A stretch of DNA of 64,000 nt from Aedes albopictus (GCF_035046485.1 NC_085138.1:333356421-333420420), one strand, 5' to 3'. Counted from the stretch's first letter, positions 53,390 through 64,000 are shown. Made by a program: numbers and translations. Notes: a model not told the origin generated them from the letters alone.

Positions 53390-54200
53390 ACCTCAGAATG
53401 GTGCGTTGCGGCGTAAAATCTACCAAATCAAATTTTGATCTTGAAATTTTCCTGACTAAAATAATCAGGCAGTAGTTTACAAATATTCCAAGATCAAAGT
53501 TTGATACACTTTTTTGATGTTTATGTAATATTTTTGTTTCAATTTTGCTGCTAATCAATATTTTATTACAGCAGGATTCAGGTAAATTTATTGTATGATA
53601 CAAATTAGATTGTAACAATATAAAACTGTGGCGAGCGTATCACTAATATGTAGCTTATTCGACGTCAATGTTAATATTATGTAATATTCCAGATTCTCAA
53701 CCGAAAAATCAAGTAATACAGATGACGAGGAAACCAGGACATATTGGGCAGAGAACTATTTCGGAGCACCTGAACGTTGACCCTTCCACTAACAACACCA
53801 AGAACAAGATCCATATCCTCTTGACACCTAGACCTGAGAAGTCGTAGAATTTTCTACATCTTTCTTTATGTGTCTAACTAACCTTCCTTTCATATTCCTC
53901 AGCAGTCGCGAGAACGAGGCCAGGACAACTCTCGACTGTTGGAAGATTGCGTCAGTATTGTCGAGATGTCAAAGATAAGTCTCCAATCTTTGTGTTTTGG
54001 TATCCGACGGGAAGGACGCAATCCTTATAGCTGTGGTCTATGGCTGTACTACTTACGAAATTTGTGCGACTTACTTAATGCTTATTTTTACTTTTTAAGT
54101 GGTAACCAGGTAAATGATTAAACCATGACAATTTCTCGTACGCTTTTTCGCCAAGGAAAGCACCTCATTAAACCCTATCCAATTTCCAACTCCAGATATC
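53390..54200. other. Unassigned sequence, no supported gene
   Basis: About 800 bp without a recognisable repeat or coding pattern; short frames only. Confidence 0.4.
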
Positions 54201-54202
54201 TA

Positions 54203-55418
54203 CACTCCCGTTCAAAAGTTTGGGGTCACCCCCTCAAAAACATGTCATTTTTTTAGGCCCATATCTCCGCCAATTTGCGTCCGATTTCAAAACCCTAGGT
54301 TTCATTCAAAAGATAATAAGTCAAAGAAACTTTGAACATGATTTAAAAGAAACTTTTTCAAAAAAATTTGTATGTAAACTTAACCCAAAGTTGCCAAATT
54401 TTCCAAAAAATGAATATAAACTTACGGCAGTGTCGCTGGAAGTTGGGTCGACCAAATTTTAAGATGAGAGCGGTAATATGACCCATTTTCTATTAGCTTT
54501 CAACGGCTTTTTACAGAACTTAGCTAAAAAAATCTAGAAAAAAGTTATTAAGTAAATTATTCCTTGATGTCATCGACCAAAAGTTTGGGGTCACCCCTCA
54601 ATATGATGTATCGGCCAAAAGTTTGGGGTCACTATCGTAAAACAATGAAAAGTGATTTGGTGATATCTTCGTCATCTATAGTTCAATTTCAATTATTTTT
54701 GGCTCATTTTAAAAATAATTAACTAAATTTACGCTTGATGTCTTCAACTTAACGTATTTAACGATTTTTGTATATAAAAATGTTATGTAAAGTTAGCACA
54801 TTTTATCACGCTTCAAAAAATGAGGCAACTTTACGTTAAGTTTTAGTATGTAAATTTCAACAAATATGTGTGGTTCAATGTCTATGCAGTAAGTATCATT
54901 CATTTTGTTTCAAATAAGCCAAGAAGAATTAAAATTGAATGAAAGATGACAAAGATATCAACAAATCACTTTTCCATGTTTTACGATAGTGACCCCAAAC
55001 TTTTGGCCGATACAGCATTTTGAGGGGTGACCCCAAACTTTTGGTCGATGACATCAAGGATTAATTTACTTAATAACTTTTTTTCTAGATTTTTTAGCTA
55101 AGTTCTGTAAAAAGCAGTTGAAAGCTAATAGAAAATGGGTCATATTACCGCTCTCATCTTAAAAATTGGTCGACCCAACTTCCAGCGACACTGCCGTAAG
55201 TTTATATTCATTTTTTAGAAAATTTGGCAACTTTGGTTTAAGTTTACATACAAAATTTATTGAAAAAGTTTCTTTTAAATCATGTTCAAAGTTTCTTTGA
55301 CTTATTATCTTTTGAATGAAACCTAGGGTTTTGAAATCGGACGCAAATTGGCGGAGATATGGGCCTAAAAAAATGACATGTTTTTGAGGGGGTGACCCCA
55401 AACTTTTGAACGGGAGTG
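54203..55418. mobile_element. 1216-bp Tc1/mariner-like foldback MITE, copy B
   Basis: It has the same ends (CACTCCCGTTCAAAAGTTTG), TA flanks (54201-54202 and 55419-55420), length and internal order as 21126-22341, with scattered substitutions. The motif CAAAAGTTTGGGGTCAC again occurs three times per arm. Confidence 0.92.
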
Positions 55419-55604
55419 TATGAAGTGGGCCAAGTTCTTGGACATATTCTGAGTAGATATCTAATCAACATTTCCTCCCCATCCCCGCTGATCGTAAGGA
55501 CCTGACCAGGTGTCGAGAGTTCGTTAAATGAAAGGTTTGTCAAATCCCAGGCAACTTTTCTGGCGCATTAAACTTCTCTTTCGACAGCCACCCCAGGATG
55601 TGTA

Positions 55605-55637
55605 CGGTTGGCTATGCTATGCTATGTTATGCTATCT
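55605..55637 (+). repeat. GCTAT short tandem repeat
   Basis: GGCTATGCTATGCTATGTTATGCTATC: about five pentamer units. It may be a LINE tail remnant, but nothing adjacent was recognised. Confidence 0.6.
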
Positions 55638-55639
55638 TT

Positions 55640-56300
55640 CAGTTTTTCCTTTCAGAAATCGTGCTGCAGTTGTTGTGGAAATTCATTCAGAATTTCTGGG
55701 AGTATTTTTCAGACTACTATTTTATAATTTCCATCAATGTTTTTTTCCAGAGAATCCTTCAGAATCCCCTTTGGCATTCTTGATTTCATTCTGAAATCCC
55801 ATCGGCGAATCTAATGTGGATTCCTCTGGGAACGTCTCAGGGATTTCCTTAGAAAATTTCTTCGGGAATTTCTCGATAACGTTTCAAACATTCGAGAACA
55901 TCCCAAAGAAATCCCTGAAAAAGAATCCATAAGAGTGGCTGAAGAAATTTCCAAAAAATTCTGATCAAGTTTACGAAGTCACTGCCGAAAGAATAAATTT
56001 GTCGCCAGAAATCTTTGAGGAATAGCCCGATCACTTTCCCAAGGAATTCCCGTAGGAATTTCTAAAGGTCTTTCAGAAATTCCTTGGGGAATTAGTCCGA
56101 CTGTTCCTTAAGTATTGTTGCCGGTAAATTTATTTTGTTTTTTTTTTGGCAATGATTTTTTTAACTTAATCATTTTTTATTAATTTCTCCAACAACTCTT
56201 ATGGATGTTTTTTCAGGGATTTGTTTGAGATGTTCTTTCTCTAATTCCTTCGATATTCTCAATTATTCAGAGGAACGTTTTGAGATTCTAGCTGACAATA
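55640..56300. repeat. Degenerate TTTCAGAATTTC / GGAATTTCT repeat block
   Basis: Same style of irregular units as at 41110 and 46500, switching strand bias near 55880. No gene is supported. Confidence 0.45.
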
Positions 56301-56835
56301 TGATCATCGGAAATATTTCCTTCTTTTGATCATAGGCTTTTCTTTCTAGTTAGTTACCGGGATAAGTTGGCACTGAAGCTGTCTATATTTTATCAGAGAT
56401 TTTTCCTTCTTAATATTACTGGCTGTTCTTTCGAGTTATACTAATGTGGAGAAGTGTGACATGATCACTTAAGTTCACCATTAATTTTTCGACCAAATGG
56501 CATTCGGCCAAATGACCCAGAACCATCAGAGACCAAATGCAGAATGTATTCTTAAAAGAATTTCCGTAGAAATTCTAGAAAACATTTCTGAAGAAGTATT
56601 TAAAGTCGTTGCCGAAGCAATTTCTATACCAGAATTTGTTATGGAGTTGGAGTTGACACGTATCCCTTTATCTTATCCTAGGATACGTGGGATGACACTA
56701 TTTTACCACTAACTTTCTGGTGGTATTTGCCAGGAGGGAAATCACCAGCGTAGGCTTTTGGTATGCTGTGTTCCGAAGAAGAGCATTCAAAGTCTAACAA
56801 TGTCCCTGAAAATAGCTTCCGGTGAGGGAGCATTA

Positions 56836-57006
56836 AGCCTTCAGTACACGCTTTGCCAAGTGTGCAAATTTTTCCGCACGCATAATCCAGCAGGCTAACA
56901 GCGGTCGCAACATTGACAAAACATCGGAAATGTCAAGCGTTTGCTTTGATGTTGATTGATGCGTGCGGAAAAGTTTGCACACTTGGCAAAGCGTGTACTG
57001 AAGGCT
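56836..57006. mobile_element. 171-bp MITE with ~50-bp inverted ends, TTA-flanked
   Basis: The left end AGCCTTCAGTACACGCTTTG, then CCAAGTGTGCAAA and CCGCACGCAT, is perfectly inverted at the right end except for a few bases. TTA flanks it (56833-56835 and 57007-57009). A 3-bp TTA duplication is typical of PIF/Harbinger-type transposition. The centre is unique and non-coding. Confidence 0.85.
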
Positions 57007-57009
57007 TTA

Positions 57010-58283
57010 CATATTCAGCCGCTGGTATGCCTGTACAGACGCCGGCTGTTTGAGCTACACCTCCTTGGTAAACATACGCTCGGGATAAAAAAAAAACAAC
57101 AATCAACTTATTTTAATCAAAAAAATATAAAGAAATTATATTTTGTAAAAAAAAATTAGGTTAGCAAAAAAAAATCATCTCTTGATTTCAAAACGATCCT
57201 TGTTATTATTTTTCACAACTTAAAAACAAAACAGAAATATTTGAAACCCATTTACCAATCATTAGATCCGCTATTTATTTATCTTTCAACCTCACCGATT
57301 CGTTCCGCAAACAGCAACTCTTCGTGGGAATGAAATATAACCGAAATCAAAGCAAAGTGAATCTTTCAGCGCTCAAACGATGCATGGAACACACCTCAAG
57401 AATATCCTTGAGAAAAAAAAAACCCGAACAGAAATGAAAACCTTCGAACAGGTTGTTTTCCAACCCCCGGACTAATCTGATGGGTTTGAATTATTTCTTC
57501 TTTTGTCGTAATTTCGTCGTCGTCATCGTTGCTACTTGATGGGTCCTTACACCAGCCATCAACAAACTCTCGTCGATTTCTTTTGCTTTCTGGTTCATTT
57601 GGAGGGCAACCGTTCAAGGGGCGATTCTGAAGGTGCGGGGTGGCACGCAATGCAATCGAAAAGCAATCTCCGAGCAAATCTCTCAGGCTCACTTGTACAA
57701 TGGCACAAAGCGAGGAAAAAGGACCTCTTTTGTGCTGCACGACCAGCAGCGAGAAGTGCCGTTCTGAAGGCTCTGTGTAATGTGAATCCACTCCAGCAAG
57801 CTTCGGGTATAGGACCTACCAGCGCTTCTCGCTGCTGGAAGGATAATAGGCGTGTGAGAAATTCCCATCCGAGCCGAATCTTGAAACGGGGATTTCGTTC
57901 TCTTTTTATCTACAGTAGTAGCTGGATGGAATCCTAGCTCTCTGATGTGTAGTATCAGCGAGTGGTGATCTGAGCTGGACTTTTTTCGGATTTGTGAGGA
58001 GTGTTAAAAAACGAAAGCATGGCCGAAAATTTCACACACTCTTGGACAGAACCGTCTCAGCAGGGAAAATGCGACATAAATCTTGTCCCAGTAAAAAGGG
58101 ACTTCTTGATGGTCAATAGAGAAAAAAAGGTCAGAAACCGAGGAAGACCAGGATTAAACGGCCACAGGCAAGAAGGACAATGGTCAAATACACGAAGCAA
58201 ACGATGAAAAACCCGGTGGCAAACGGATGGTGATAGCAAAATGAAGAAAACTTTTATGATTGTTTTTAAAATAAATAAATGAA
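57010..58283. other. Unassigned sequence 3' of the LRR gene
   Basis: About 1.3 kb without a recognised gene or repeat. The longest frames (57396-57791 minus and 57536-57937 plus) overlap antiparallel and have no domain pattern. It may hold the end of the LRR transcript or regulatory DNA. Confidence 0.4.
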
Positions 58284-58290
58284 CTCATTT
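58284..58290 (-). terminator. Candidate polyadenylation signal for the LRR gene
   Basis: On the minus strand AATAAA occurs at about 58284-58290 (GAAAATAAATGAGTTC), some 300 bp past the stop codon, with a second cluster (TTATTTATTT) just beyond. It would give a ~300-nt 3' UTR. Supported by motif only. Confidence 0.35.
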
Positions 58291-58585
58291 ATTTTCTCGT
58301 GTTCCTCTTTCTTCGTCGTCCCCGTTGGGTCGGACACACTTTGCCGAGGCGAGCTGAGGTCCCCCCGTTTTATGATGAACAGTAATATTCAAATTCTCGA
58401 GACGGGATACCCAACGCCGGCCGAAGATGGCGCACGGAAATGGCTAGCCGCTGCTTCTAAATCAAGCCTTCGAGCAATCCGGGGTCAAGCATGCAAAATG
58501 AAGACCGGAAGTCAGGCCCTCCAGTGAGCGCGAGTCAACATGATGATTGTCCATGACCGGAATGGTCCTTTTGACGATGGAGGCT

Positions 58586-60196
58586 TCAAAGGTCGGAAAC
58601 TGGAATCGGCATTTCGTAGATGTGGTGGTCGTAGGAACGTACTGGACACGTTGGTAGATGTTGTTGAACTTGATGTTGGCAGTGGTAACTGTAGACGTTG
58701 AAATTCGGTTGATGATACTCAATTTCCTCGAAACACTTTCCAAACTTCAGCTCCTTTTCCTCTTTGAGAGTGTTGCGTTTATTGTGCCAATTTGGTCCGA
58801 GCATGTCAACCAAACGATGACGTAGACGATAAGCAACTAAAACGAAAGTCGCTACTGAAGCGGCCGATGCCACAAGAATTGCTCCAACCACAGCTCTATC
58901 GTGAGACAGGCGTTGATGGCATCCCAAGAGCTCAGAGCTGATCTCCCGCAGAGCTTCTCCTCGTAGACGTTCTGGATACTCACAGATAATCTGGCTTTGC
59001 TCGGTTTCGATTGGTTTTTGTTTCAGTAAATTTCTCAGCCATTGAAGATGACAGTTGCAAACTAGGGGGTTCTCGGAAATGTCGAAATTGCGCAGCTGCT
59101 TCCACGGGAGCAATTCTTCACGTACACTTCGGATGGCATTGTCTCGTAGGATCACGTTCTCGATGTGGGGAAGTCCAGAGAACGCTCCTTCCTCAACGTC
59201 CGATAAGATCTTGTTGGATGCGATCACAATCGTGTCGAGATTTGTGTTGCCCGAAAAAGCACCCGCCTGAATTCGTTGCAAATTCAGAGAACCTGATATA
59301 TCGATCTTGCGCAAGTTGAACAATCCGTAAAAAGCACCTTCTGGGATGATGTCGAAATCGTTCTGCCCAATCTTCAGCTCCTCCAAACGCTTCAATCCAC
59401 TCAACTGAACCGTGGGAACTTTGAGCAAGTGGTTGTCAGACACATCTAATGACCGTAAGTTCTCCAGGCCACGAAAGGTGTCGATCGTAACGTTGATCAA
59501 CATGGATCCTCGTACATCCAGACGTCTCAACTGCCGTAATCCTTCGAATGCTCTTGGTTGGATCTGATTCAAAGTGTTCAGACCGAGATATAACTCAGCG
59601 AGCATCTTCAGAGGGCTAAGTGACAAACTTGGGATCATATTGATCGAGTTGTCGTCCAAATGCAAGATCCTCAAATTCGTCAGACTCTCGAATGATTTGG
59701 GATGTAGCACTTCGATGCGATTTTGACCCAAGTTCAACTCCTCCAGTTTTGGCAGAGTGGTAAACATGTTCTCCGTCAACTCGTTCATAAAATTTCCTCG
59801 CAGATTCAGCACCCTCAATTCTTCCAATCCATGGAATGTTTTGTTGTTGATCACTCCGATTTTGTTGTTGTTCAAGTGAAGTTGCAATAACTGCTTCTGG
59901 TACATGAAAATACGTTCCGGAACTCCGAGCAGGTGATTGTAGCTCAGATCCAACATCGTGAGCTCCGAGTAAAACTGGATCGACGAATCGATCGCCTTGA
60001 TTCGATTAAACTTAATCACCAACCGCTGGATAGCCGGATTCAACGCGATCGGTAGCACATCCAACTCCCCTTCACCGCAAGTCACGTGCAGTTTAACGTC
60101 GTCACACACGCACCGATTGGGGCAAAACGAAATAGCGTTCGTCATTTGTGGCGCCAAAAGCGCCACGATCAACACACTCACGATTATCACTTTCAT
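58586..60196 (-). CDS. Leucine-rich-repeat type I transmembrane protein
   Basis: This is the only convincing host gene: 536 residues in one exon. Residues 1-21 are a signal peptide (MKVIIVSVLIVALLAPQMTNA). Residues 25-50 form an LRRNT cap (CPNRCVCDD...VTC). Residues ~55-375 hold about 13 leucine-rich repeats of ~24 residues of the L-x2-L-x-L-x2-N-x-L type (LTMLDLSYNHLLGVP, LRVLNLRGNFMNELT). Residues 376-426 are the LRRCT cap (NPLVCNCHLQWLRNLL...C...C). Residues 435-457 span the membrane (AVVGAILVASAASVATFVLV). A 79-residue tail rich in H, Y and Q follows. N-glycosylation sequons lie at N118 and N235. It is predicted to sit at the cell surface and bind proteins by its LRR solenoid, as in insect adhesion or receptor LRR proteins. 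The tail has no kinase or TIR domain, so signalling is unclear. The ligand and ortholog are not identified. The start is the ATG directly before the signal peptide. Confidence 0.93.
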   Translation of the reverse strand: MKVIIVSVLIVALLAPQMTNAISFCPNRCVCDDVKLHVTCGEGELDVLPIALNPAIQRLVIKFNRIKAIDSSIQFYSELTMLDLSYNHLLGVPERIFMYQKQLLQLHLNNNKIGVINNKTFHGLEELRVLNLRGNFMNELTENMFTTLPKLEELNLGQNRIEVLHPKSFESLTNLRILHLDDNSINMIPSLSLSPLKMLAELYLGLNTLNQIQPRAFEGLRQLRRLDVRGSMLINVTIDTFRGLENLRSLDVSDNHLLKVPTVQLSGLKRLEELKIGQNDFDIIPEGAFYGLFNLRKIDISGSLNLQRIQAGAFSGNTNLDTIVIASNKILSDVEEGAFSGLPHIENVILRDNAIRSVREELLPWKQLRNFDISENPLVCNCHLQWLRNLLKQKPIETEQSQIICEYPERLRGEALREISSELLGCHQRLSHDRAVVGAILVASAASVATFVLVAYRLRHRLVDMLGPNWHNKRNTLKEEKELKFGKCFEEIEYHQPNFNVYSYHCQHQVQQHLPTCPVRSYDHHIYEMPIPVSDL

Positions 60197-60660
60197 TGCG
60201 GTCTCTTATTTGATCTTTCTTCTTGCATCCAATGCACTTTCCAAAACTTCAACTTCCCAACCTATCTCAAGATGCACAACTGCACTACACGAAACGAAAC
60301 TGAAAACTAAACTCCCTCGCTTGGACGCATGTCCTTTTTAAGAAGTGCAACGCCATCCCGGTCCATCGGAGTAAACGCAACCGAACGATCACAAAGAACC
60401 CTCTTCCGTCCTGCTCCCTCATACAGTCGCAACGCAACGAAATTTGTTTTCAATCCGAAATCTTTAACGAGGATCGCATTAACTTTGTACCTGCAACCGA
60501 AAACATACGACCGAAAAACCAACGACGATCGCCGCACTCACTCTCTCGGCTACGCGATCTCTCCCGAACCGATCTTCGGGTCACTCACCAACGAAGCAAG
60601 CCCGATCGCATCCGACCAGCAGCGACCACGCCGCGCCACGCGATCTTGCCGGTGATCTTG
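60197..60660 (-). promoter_or_regulatory. 5' leader and likely promoter region of the LRR gene
   Basis: The ~460 bp upstream of the ATG is GC-richer than the surroundings and free of recognised repeats. An initiator-like TTTTCAGTTTC lies near 60298-60308 on the minus strand, which would give a ~105-nt leader. A donor-like GGTGAGTGACC near 60587-60597 could instead belong to an upstream non-coding exon. Both are motif matches without further support. Confidence 0.3.
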
Positions 60661-62290
60661 TTTGTTCCTTTTCTTAAGCCATCTTAAGCATTAACAAAAG
60701 AGGACCGTGGAGCCGACGGAGGAGTAACCCGGCCGGGCCGGGCCGTCGCGGCTTGCCCGAGGGCATTAACGAAACAATTTATGACTGCGTCGTGAGAAAT
60801 GCACCTGCGCCGCGCTGGGTCTAAATGCGCGACGCGTCGCGCCCCGTTGTTGTGCTTCATGCGGTACGATCATCATGATTACGATACGATCATACCCAAG
60901 TCGAAAACAGGAGACGCTGCTGCATTCTCGTTCAAAGCCCGATGTGGTTCAAAATCAAATATTTTCGGAAAGGCTTGTCCCAGGGCCCCGGTCCGGTACC
61001 ATGAATGATGAAAGACATTAAAACAAACTCGTGTTCTTTTCTGGTTCGTTTGGTACCGGTGAGGTAATTTGAAATTCTAAGTACATGGCGATGTTGGAAA
61101 TTTAATTTCATCCAGCTTCTGTGTGTGGAACTGAAATGGTTTTGTCTTCGTACGTTACGGTGGCGATTGTTTTGTAGACCGCACTCGGATAGAGATTTAT
61201 GGATAATTAATTCCATTGTTTTCGTTTGCTCGGAGGGAGAACAGAAAAAGAGATTAACTTTACACCATCCGTCATCAGATGGGTGCATTTTCGGGGAAAA
61301 TTTGAATTGGCTATTTCTCATGAATTAAAACAAACAGATTATGAAGGGTGAATGTTATTTTATGCGGGTAGGCTTCTTCACAATGCAGGTGGTGATAATT
61401 GTTCTTAACTAGCTTCTTGTTAGAAGAACAGCTATAATGCTGGTGCATGTTTTCGTAATGAGCTGCTCCCCAGGTTGATGGTGATGATCAAGATGGTTAG
61501 TAGAGTTGAAATATCATTTTGTTATTTCCTGTTCTCAGGAGATGAGGAAGATGTTTTTGCCATATGATGGATAGGTTCAATGTTAGTTTTTTTTTCTCTC
61601 TGTTCGGGTGAGCCACTGCGACCAGTATTTAGATCTTTTGTGGCATTACCGGTATTTAGTGCATGTCGTACTACTCCATTGTCATTGAGAGGCAATGAAG
61701 CATCGATTTCTGTACAGTTCCTGTTTTGTTATTCCAGAGGTGTAAGAAATAGATTGCGATAAAAAGGTCCCGTTATCATAGAGATTTAAATCCCAGTGAA
61801 AGAGCGCCCCTAATCAAACACATTTTATTTGAATTCTGAGAAAAACAAAACGGTGGTACTGGTATTTATCCATGCATCGGAACTCTAGCCCCATCCATGT
61901 CATGCTTCTAGTTTAGTCCCAGGACAATAAAGAAAAACCCGGGACTTTAGGCTAGTTGCAAAACTCTGTCAAACTAGAGAATGTGTTCTGCAATAAGAAT
62001 GCACGTGAGTCCTTGAATTTCCAGAACCTAACAGTCCTTGATAGGTTAGTACGCAATTAGATACGTAAAGCATGTTTGTTTTCCTAACATCAAGTGTAGT
62101 CTCGGGTGGGCAAAGTCCGATTCTTTAACTATCAGCAAGGCAGAATAAATGCAATTTTAGAAACTGTCACCAGTAACAAGGACTTTGTACCATGAATCCT
62201 TATTACCAAAACACATTACCCCAACTTGACAAGCCGGATGTCACTAGGGTTCGGTTTGGTAGATCTTGAACCGTAACGCAACACATAAAG
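60661..62290. other. Unassigned sequence upstream of the LRR gene
   Basis: About 1.6 kb. A GC-rich stretch (CCGGCCGGGCCGGGCCGTCG at 60731-60750) stands out. No repeat ends or supported ORFs were seen. Low repeat content suggests unique host DNA, possibly with regulatory function. Confidence 0.4.
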
Positions 62291-62317
62291 GCGATATACC
62301 TACGTTACGGGCTCCGT

Positions 62318-62460
62318 TAAAGATCGAGCATATTTTAAACCCCCTCAACCATTCATCCATCAGCACGGGTCGCCTGACACCTTGGATTGGGGTTCCCTGT
62401 TTAGTGGACTTTTACCCCCGGAACAGGTGGTCCGTAGTGTTATTCTTAGCCAATTAAGAC
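62318..62460 (-). other. Segment homologous to the R1 element's 5' UTR
   Basis: GGCTCCGTTAAAGATCGAGC, ACCCCCTCAACCATTCATCC, CAGCACGGGTCGCCTGACAC and CTTGGATTGGGGTT match the order seen at 12160-12245 with moderate divergence. Here the segment stands beyond the 3' end of an RNase H-bearing element, not upstream of an R1 ORF1. It may be the start of another truncated element or a shared module. Confidence 0.7.
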
Positions 62461-62726
62461 AACCGCTACCGACACTACACAGCTATCTAGGCTGATCGGG
62501 AAAAGAAGTTAATATTGATGATCAACTTCATACGGACCCGAACAGCCGAATCAATGTTCAGGTATCAGTAGGTCGGCTCTAGAGGCACGTTCTCCTCCAT
62601 TCGGGAAATTTGTGCCATCGCCATGAACACGAGCCTATTCATCATTTACCTGACGGAGAAGGGAAGGAAAAAGGATAGGACATGAGAAGGGACAGGTAAG
62701 GGAATAGGATCGTCATACTCGCAAAA

Positions 62727-62838
62727 GCGTACCACAATGGGTTCACATAGCGTCCTGAAAAGGACACTGTAATAACGCATAAGCGTACCACAATGGGTTC
62801 AAACAGCGCCCTGAGAAGGGCACTGTAATAACGCATAA
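62727..62838 (-). repeat. Two 56-bp tandem repeats in the 3' UTR of the RNase H-bearing element
   Basis: GCGTACCACAATGGGTTCA...CACTGTAATAACGCATAA occurs twice in a row (62727-62782 and 62783-62838) with a few differences. Each contains a small hairpin (GTCCTGAAAAGGAC, GCCCTGAGAAGGGC) whose stem changes are compensatory. It lies just past the ORF stop, and tandem repeats in 3' UTRs are common in such LINEs. Confidence 0.8.
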
Positions 62839-62852
62839 AGCTTAAAGAGAGC

Positions 62853-64000
62853 CTATAGCTCTTTACCACAGCGGGTCAAGAACAACAGAACGTCCTGAAG
62901 ATTCAGGTTTCTGAAGTCAGTTTCACTTAATAAGTGTTTCCCGAGTATTCGGAAACGCAATTGCGCAAAAACTGGACAGTTACATATTAAATGATACGAA
63001 GTTCCATAATCGGATTCACAGCTATCACAGGCAAATGAATCAGCTTGCTGAATATTCGCCATGTGATAACTGAGTCGGCAGTGGCCAGTCAATGCTTTGA
63101 CCAGCATGCTGCAATTCTGCTTTGACAGATTTGTTAGATACTTTGCCACCCCTAGAGATGGCTCAGTACAATACAATTTTGTTTGACGACATGACTCCAA
63201 ACTATTCCAGTATTGTTTGTGCTGAGTGGCAGCCCAGGTGTCAATCTGAAGCTTTACCCAACACTTGGATACCGGAATAGCTGGCTCAGGGCCAATGAAG
63301 TCATGTGATGCTCCAGTGCGAGCTAACTCATCAGCCAATTCATTTCCAGCGATGGAAGAATGGCCAGGTACCCATACAAGGTGAACAGCGTTTGCTGAAT
63401 TCAGCTCCTCGATTTGAGTTCGACAAGCGATAACTATCTTCGACCTGGAGTTGGCCGAAGCAAGTGCTTTAATAGCAGCCTGGCTATCTGAACAGAAGTA
63501 TACTACTTTGCCCATTACGTGCTGCTGAAGTGCTGATTGCACTCCGCACATAAGAGCAAAGATTTCGGCCTGAAAAACGGTGCAGTGTCTACCAAGTGAA
63601 TAAGACTGATACAGCCTTAGCTCACGAGAGTAAACACCAGCACCTGCTCGACCTTCGAGAAGGGAGCCATCAGTGTAACATACGATGCCGTCTGAAATAC
63701 TTCTCTCCAGATAACCAGATGTCCACTCTTCCCGGGAAGGGAATTTCGTGGAAAATGTCCTATATGGAAAATTACAAGCAATTGTAAGATCACTTGGAGC
63801 AAGGACAACTTTGTCCCAATTCACCAAAAGTGGAAACAACGAGGTGTGTGTTGAACTGCGGTTCACAGGAGTTTCCTCTAGTAAACCGAGTACCCATAGA
63901 CGGTAAGTGCAAGAAAGTGCTTCTTGTTTGAGATGAATGTGTAGTGGGGCAACGTCAAAGAGAACTTCGAGCGCTGCCGTAGGCGTTGAAGAGAACGCTC
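62853..64000 (-). CDS. Non-LTR retrotransposon ORF2, C-terminal part with RNase H (partial)
   Basis: The frame is open from the stop at 62853 to the window edge, so the endonuclease and RT lie outside. The region nearest the edge reads APLHIHLKQEALSCTYRL, a block found between RT and RNase H in I- and LOA-group elements. The RNase H domain follows with its acidic residues in place: CYTDGSLLEGRAGAG (D), FQAEIFALMCGV (E), FCSDSQAAIKAL (D) and WVPGHSSIAGNELADELA (H and D). The C-terminus has a CDSCESDYGTSYHLICNCP zinc motif. RNase H would remove element RNA during second-strand synthesis. No stop or frameshift is seen in the visible part, so the copy may be intact. Confidence 0.88.
   Translation of the reverse strand, partial: AFSSTPTAALEVLFDVAPLHIHLKQEALSCTYRLWVLGLLEETPVNRSSTHTSLFPLLVNWDKVVLAPSDLTIACNFPYRTFSTKFPSREEWTSGYLERSISDGIVCYTDGSLLEGRAGAGVYSRELRLYQSYSLGRHCTVFQAEIFALMCGVQSALQQHVMGKVVYFCSDSQAAIKALASANSRSKIVIACRTQIEELNSANAVHLVWVPGHSSIAGNELADELARTGASHDFIGPEPAIPVSKCWVKLQIDTWAATQHKQYWNSLESCRQTKLYCTEPSLGVAKYLTNLSKQNCSMLVKALTGHCRLSYHMANIQQADSFACDSCESDYGTSYHLICNCPVFAQLRFRILGKHLLSETDFRNLNLQDVLLFLTRCGKEL

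Noticed and set aside
57396..57937. Opposed frames of ~130 codons downstream of the LRR gene
   Set aside because: They overlap antiparallel, lack domains and have no splice or signal context.

Overview
The window looks like intergenic DNA from a large, transposon-rich mosquito genome, most likely an Aedes-type culicine. This rests on tRNA-headed SINEs of the Feilai type, non-LTR retrotransposons of R1, RTE and RNase H-bearing (I/LOA-like) types, a short BEL/Pao-like LTR element, many TA-, TTA-, TTAA- or 8-bp-flanked MITEs, and almost no host coding sequence. The species is an inference from repeat types; no diagnostic host locus was recognised.

Layout. 0-3.6 kb: two damaged R1-clade 3' fragments head to tail, the second split by a 351-bp TTAA-flanked MITE, then a SINE tail. 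3.7-5.1 kb: a small MITE and a 791-bp near-perfect palindrome. 6.84-12.3 kb (minus): a nearly full-length but inactivated R1-clade element with gag-like ORF1, EN/RT ORF2 and a long 3' UTR. 12.3-17.5 kb: foldback elements and an RTE relic. 17.65-21.05 kb (minus): a full-length RTE-type element with an intact ~1000-codon frame and a 13-bp target-site duplication. 21.1-22.6 kb: two TA-flanked palindromic elements. 23.5-24.8 kb: a second RTE-like pseudogene. 25.5-31.4 kb: AT-rich MITEs and degenerate repeats. 31.46-34.6 kb: an expanded 10-bp minisatellite, a 152-bp satellite and a small retroposon inside the satellite. 35-42 kb: a hAT-type MITE, a tRNA-type SINE, other MITEs and an 895-bp retroposon with repeated 5' monomers. 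42.0-44.4 kb: a BEL/Pao-like element with two 321-bp LTRs and a gag-like ORF but no pol. 45-47.5 kb: foldback elements and a SINE stub. 47.76-52.77 kb: a 5-kb DNA transposon with ~785-bp terminal inverted repeats and a transposase-like gene broken by one frameshift. 54.2-55.4 kb: a second copy of the 1216-bp foldback. 58.6-60.2 kb (minus): the only convincing host gene, a single-exon leucine-rich-repeat type I membrane protein. 62.3-64 kb: the 3' end of an RNase H-bearing non-LTR element, continuing past the window edge.

The mobile elements fall into enzyme sources (RTE ORF, the damaged R1 elements, the I-like element, the long-TIR transposon) and non-autonomous followers (SINEs, MITEs, the gag-only LTR element, the 895-bp retroposon). 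Nested insertions, target duplications and paralogous empty sites give a readable relative history. The best candidates for something undescribed are the 5-kb long-TIR transposon and the 895-bp retroposon.
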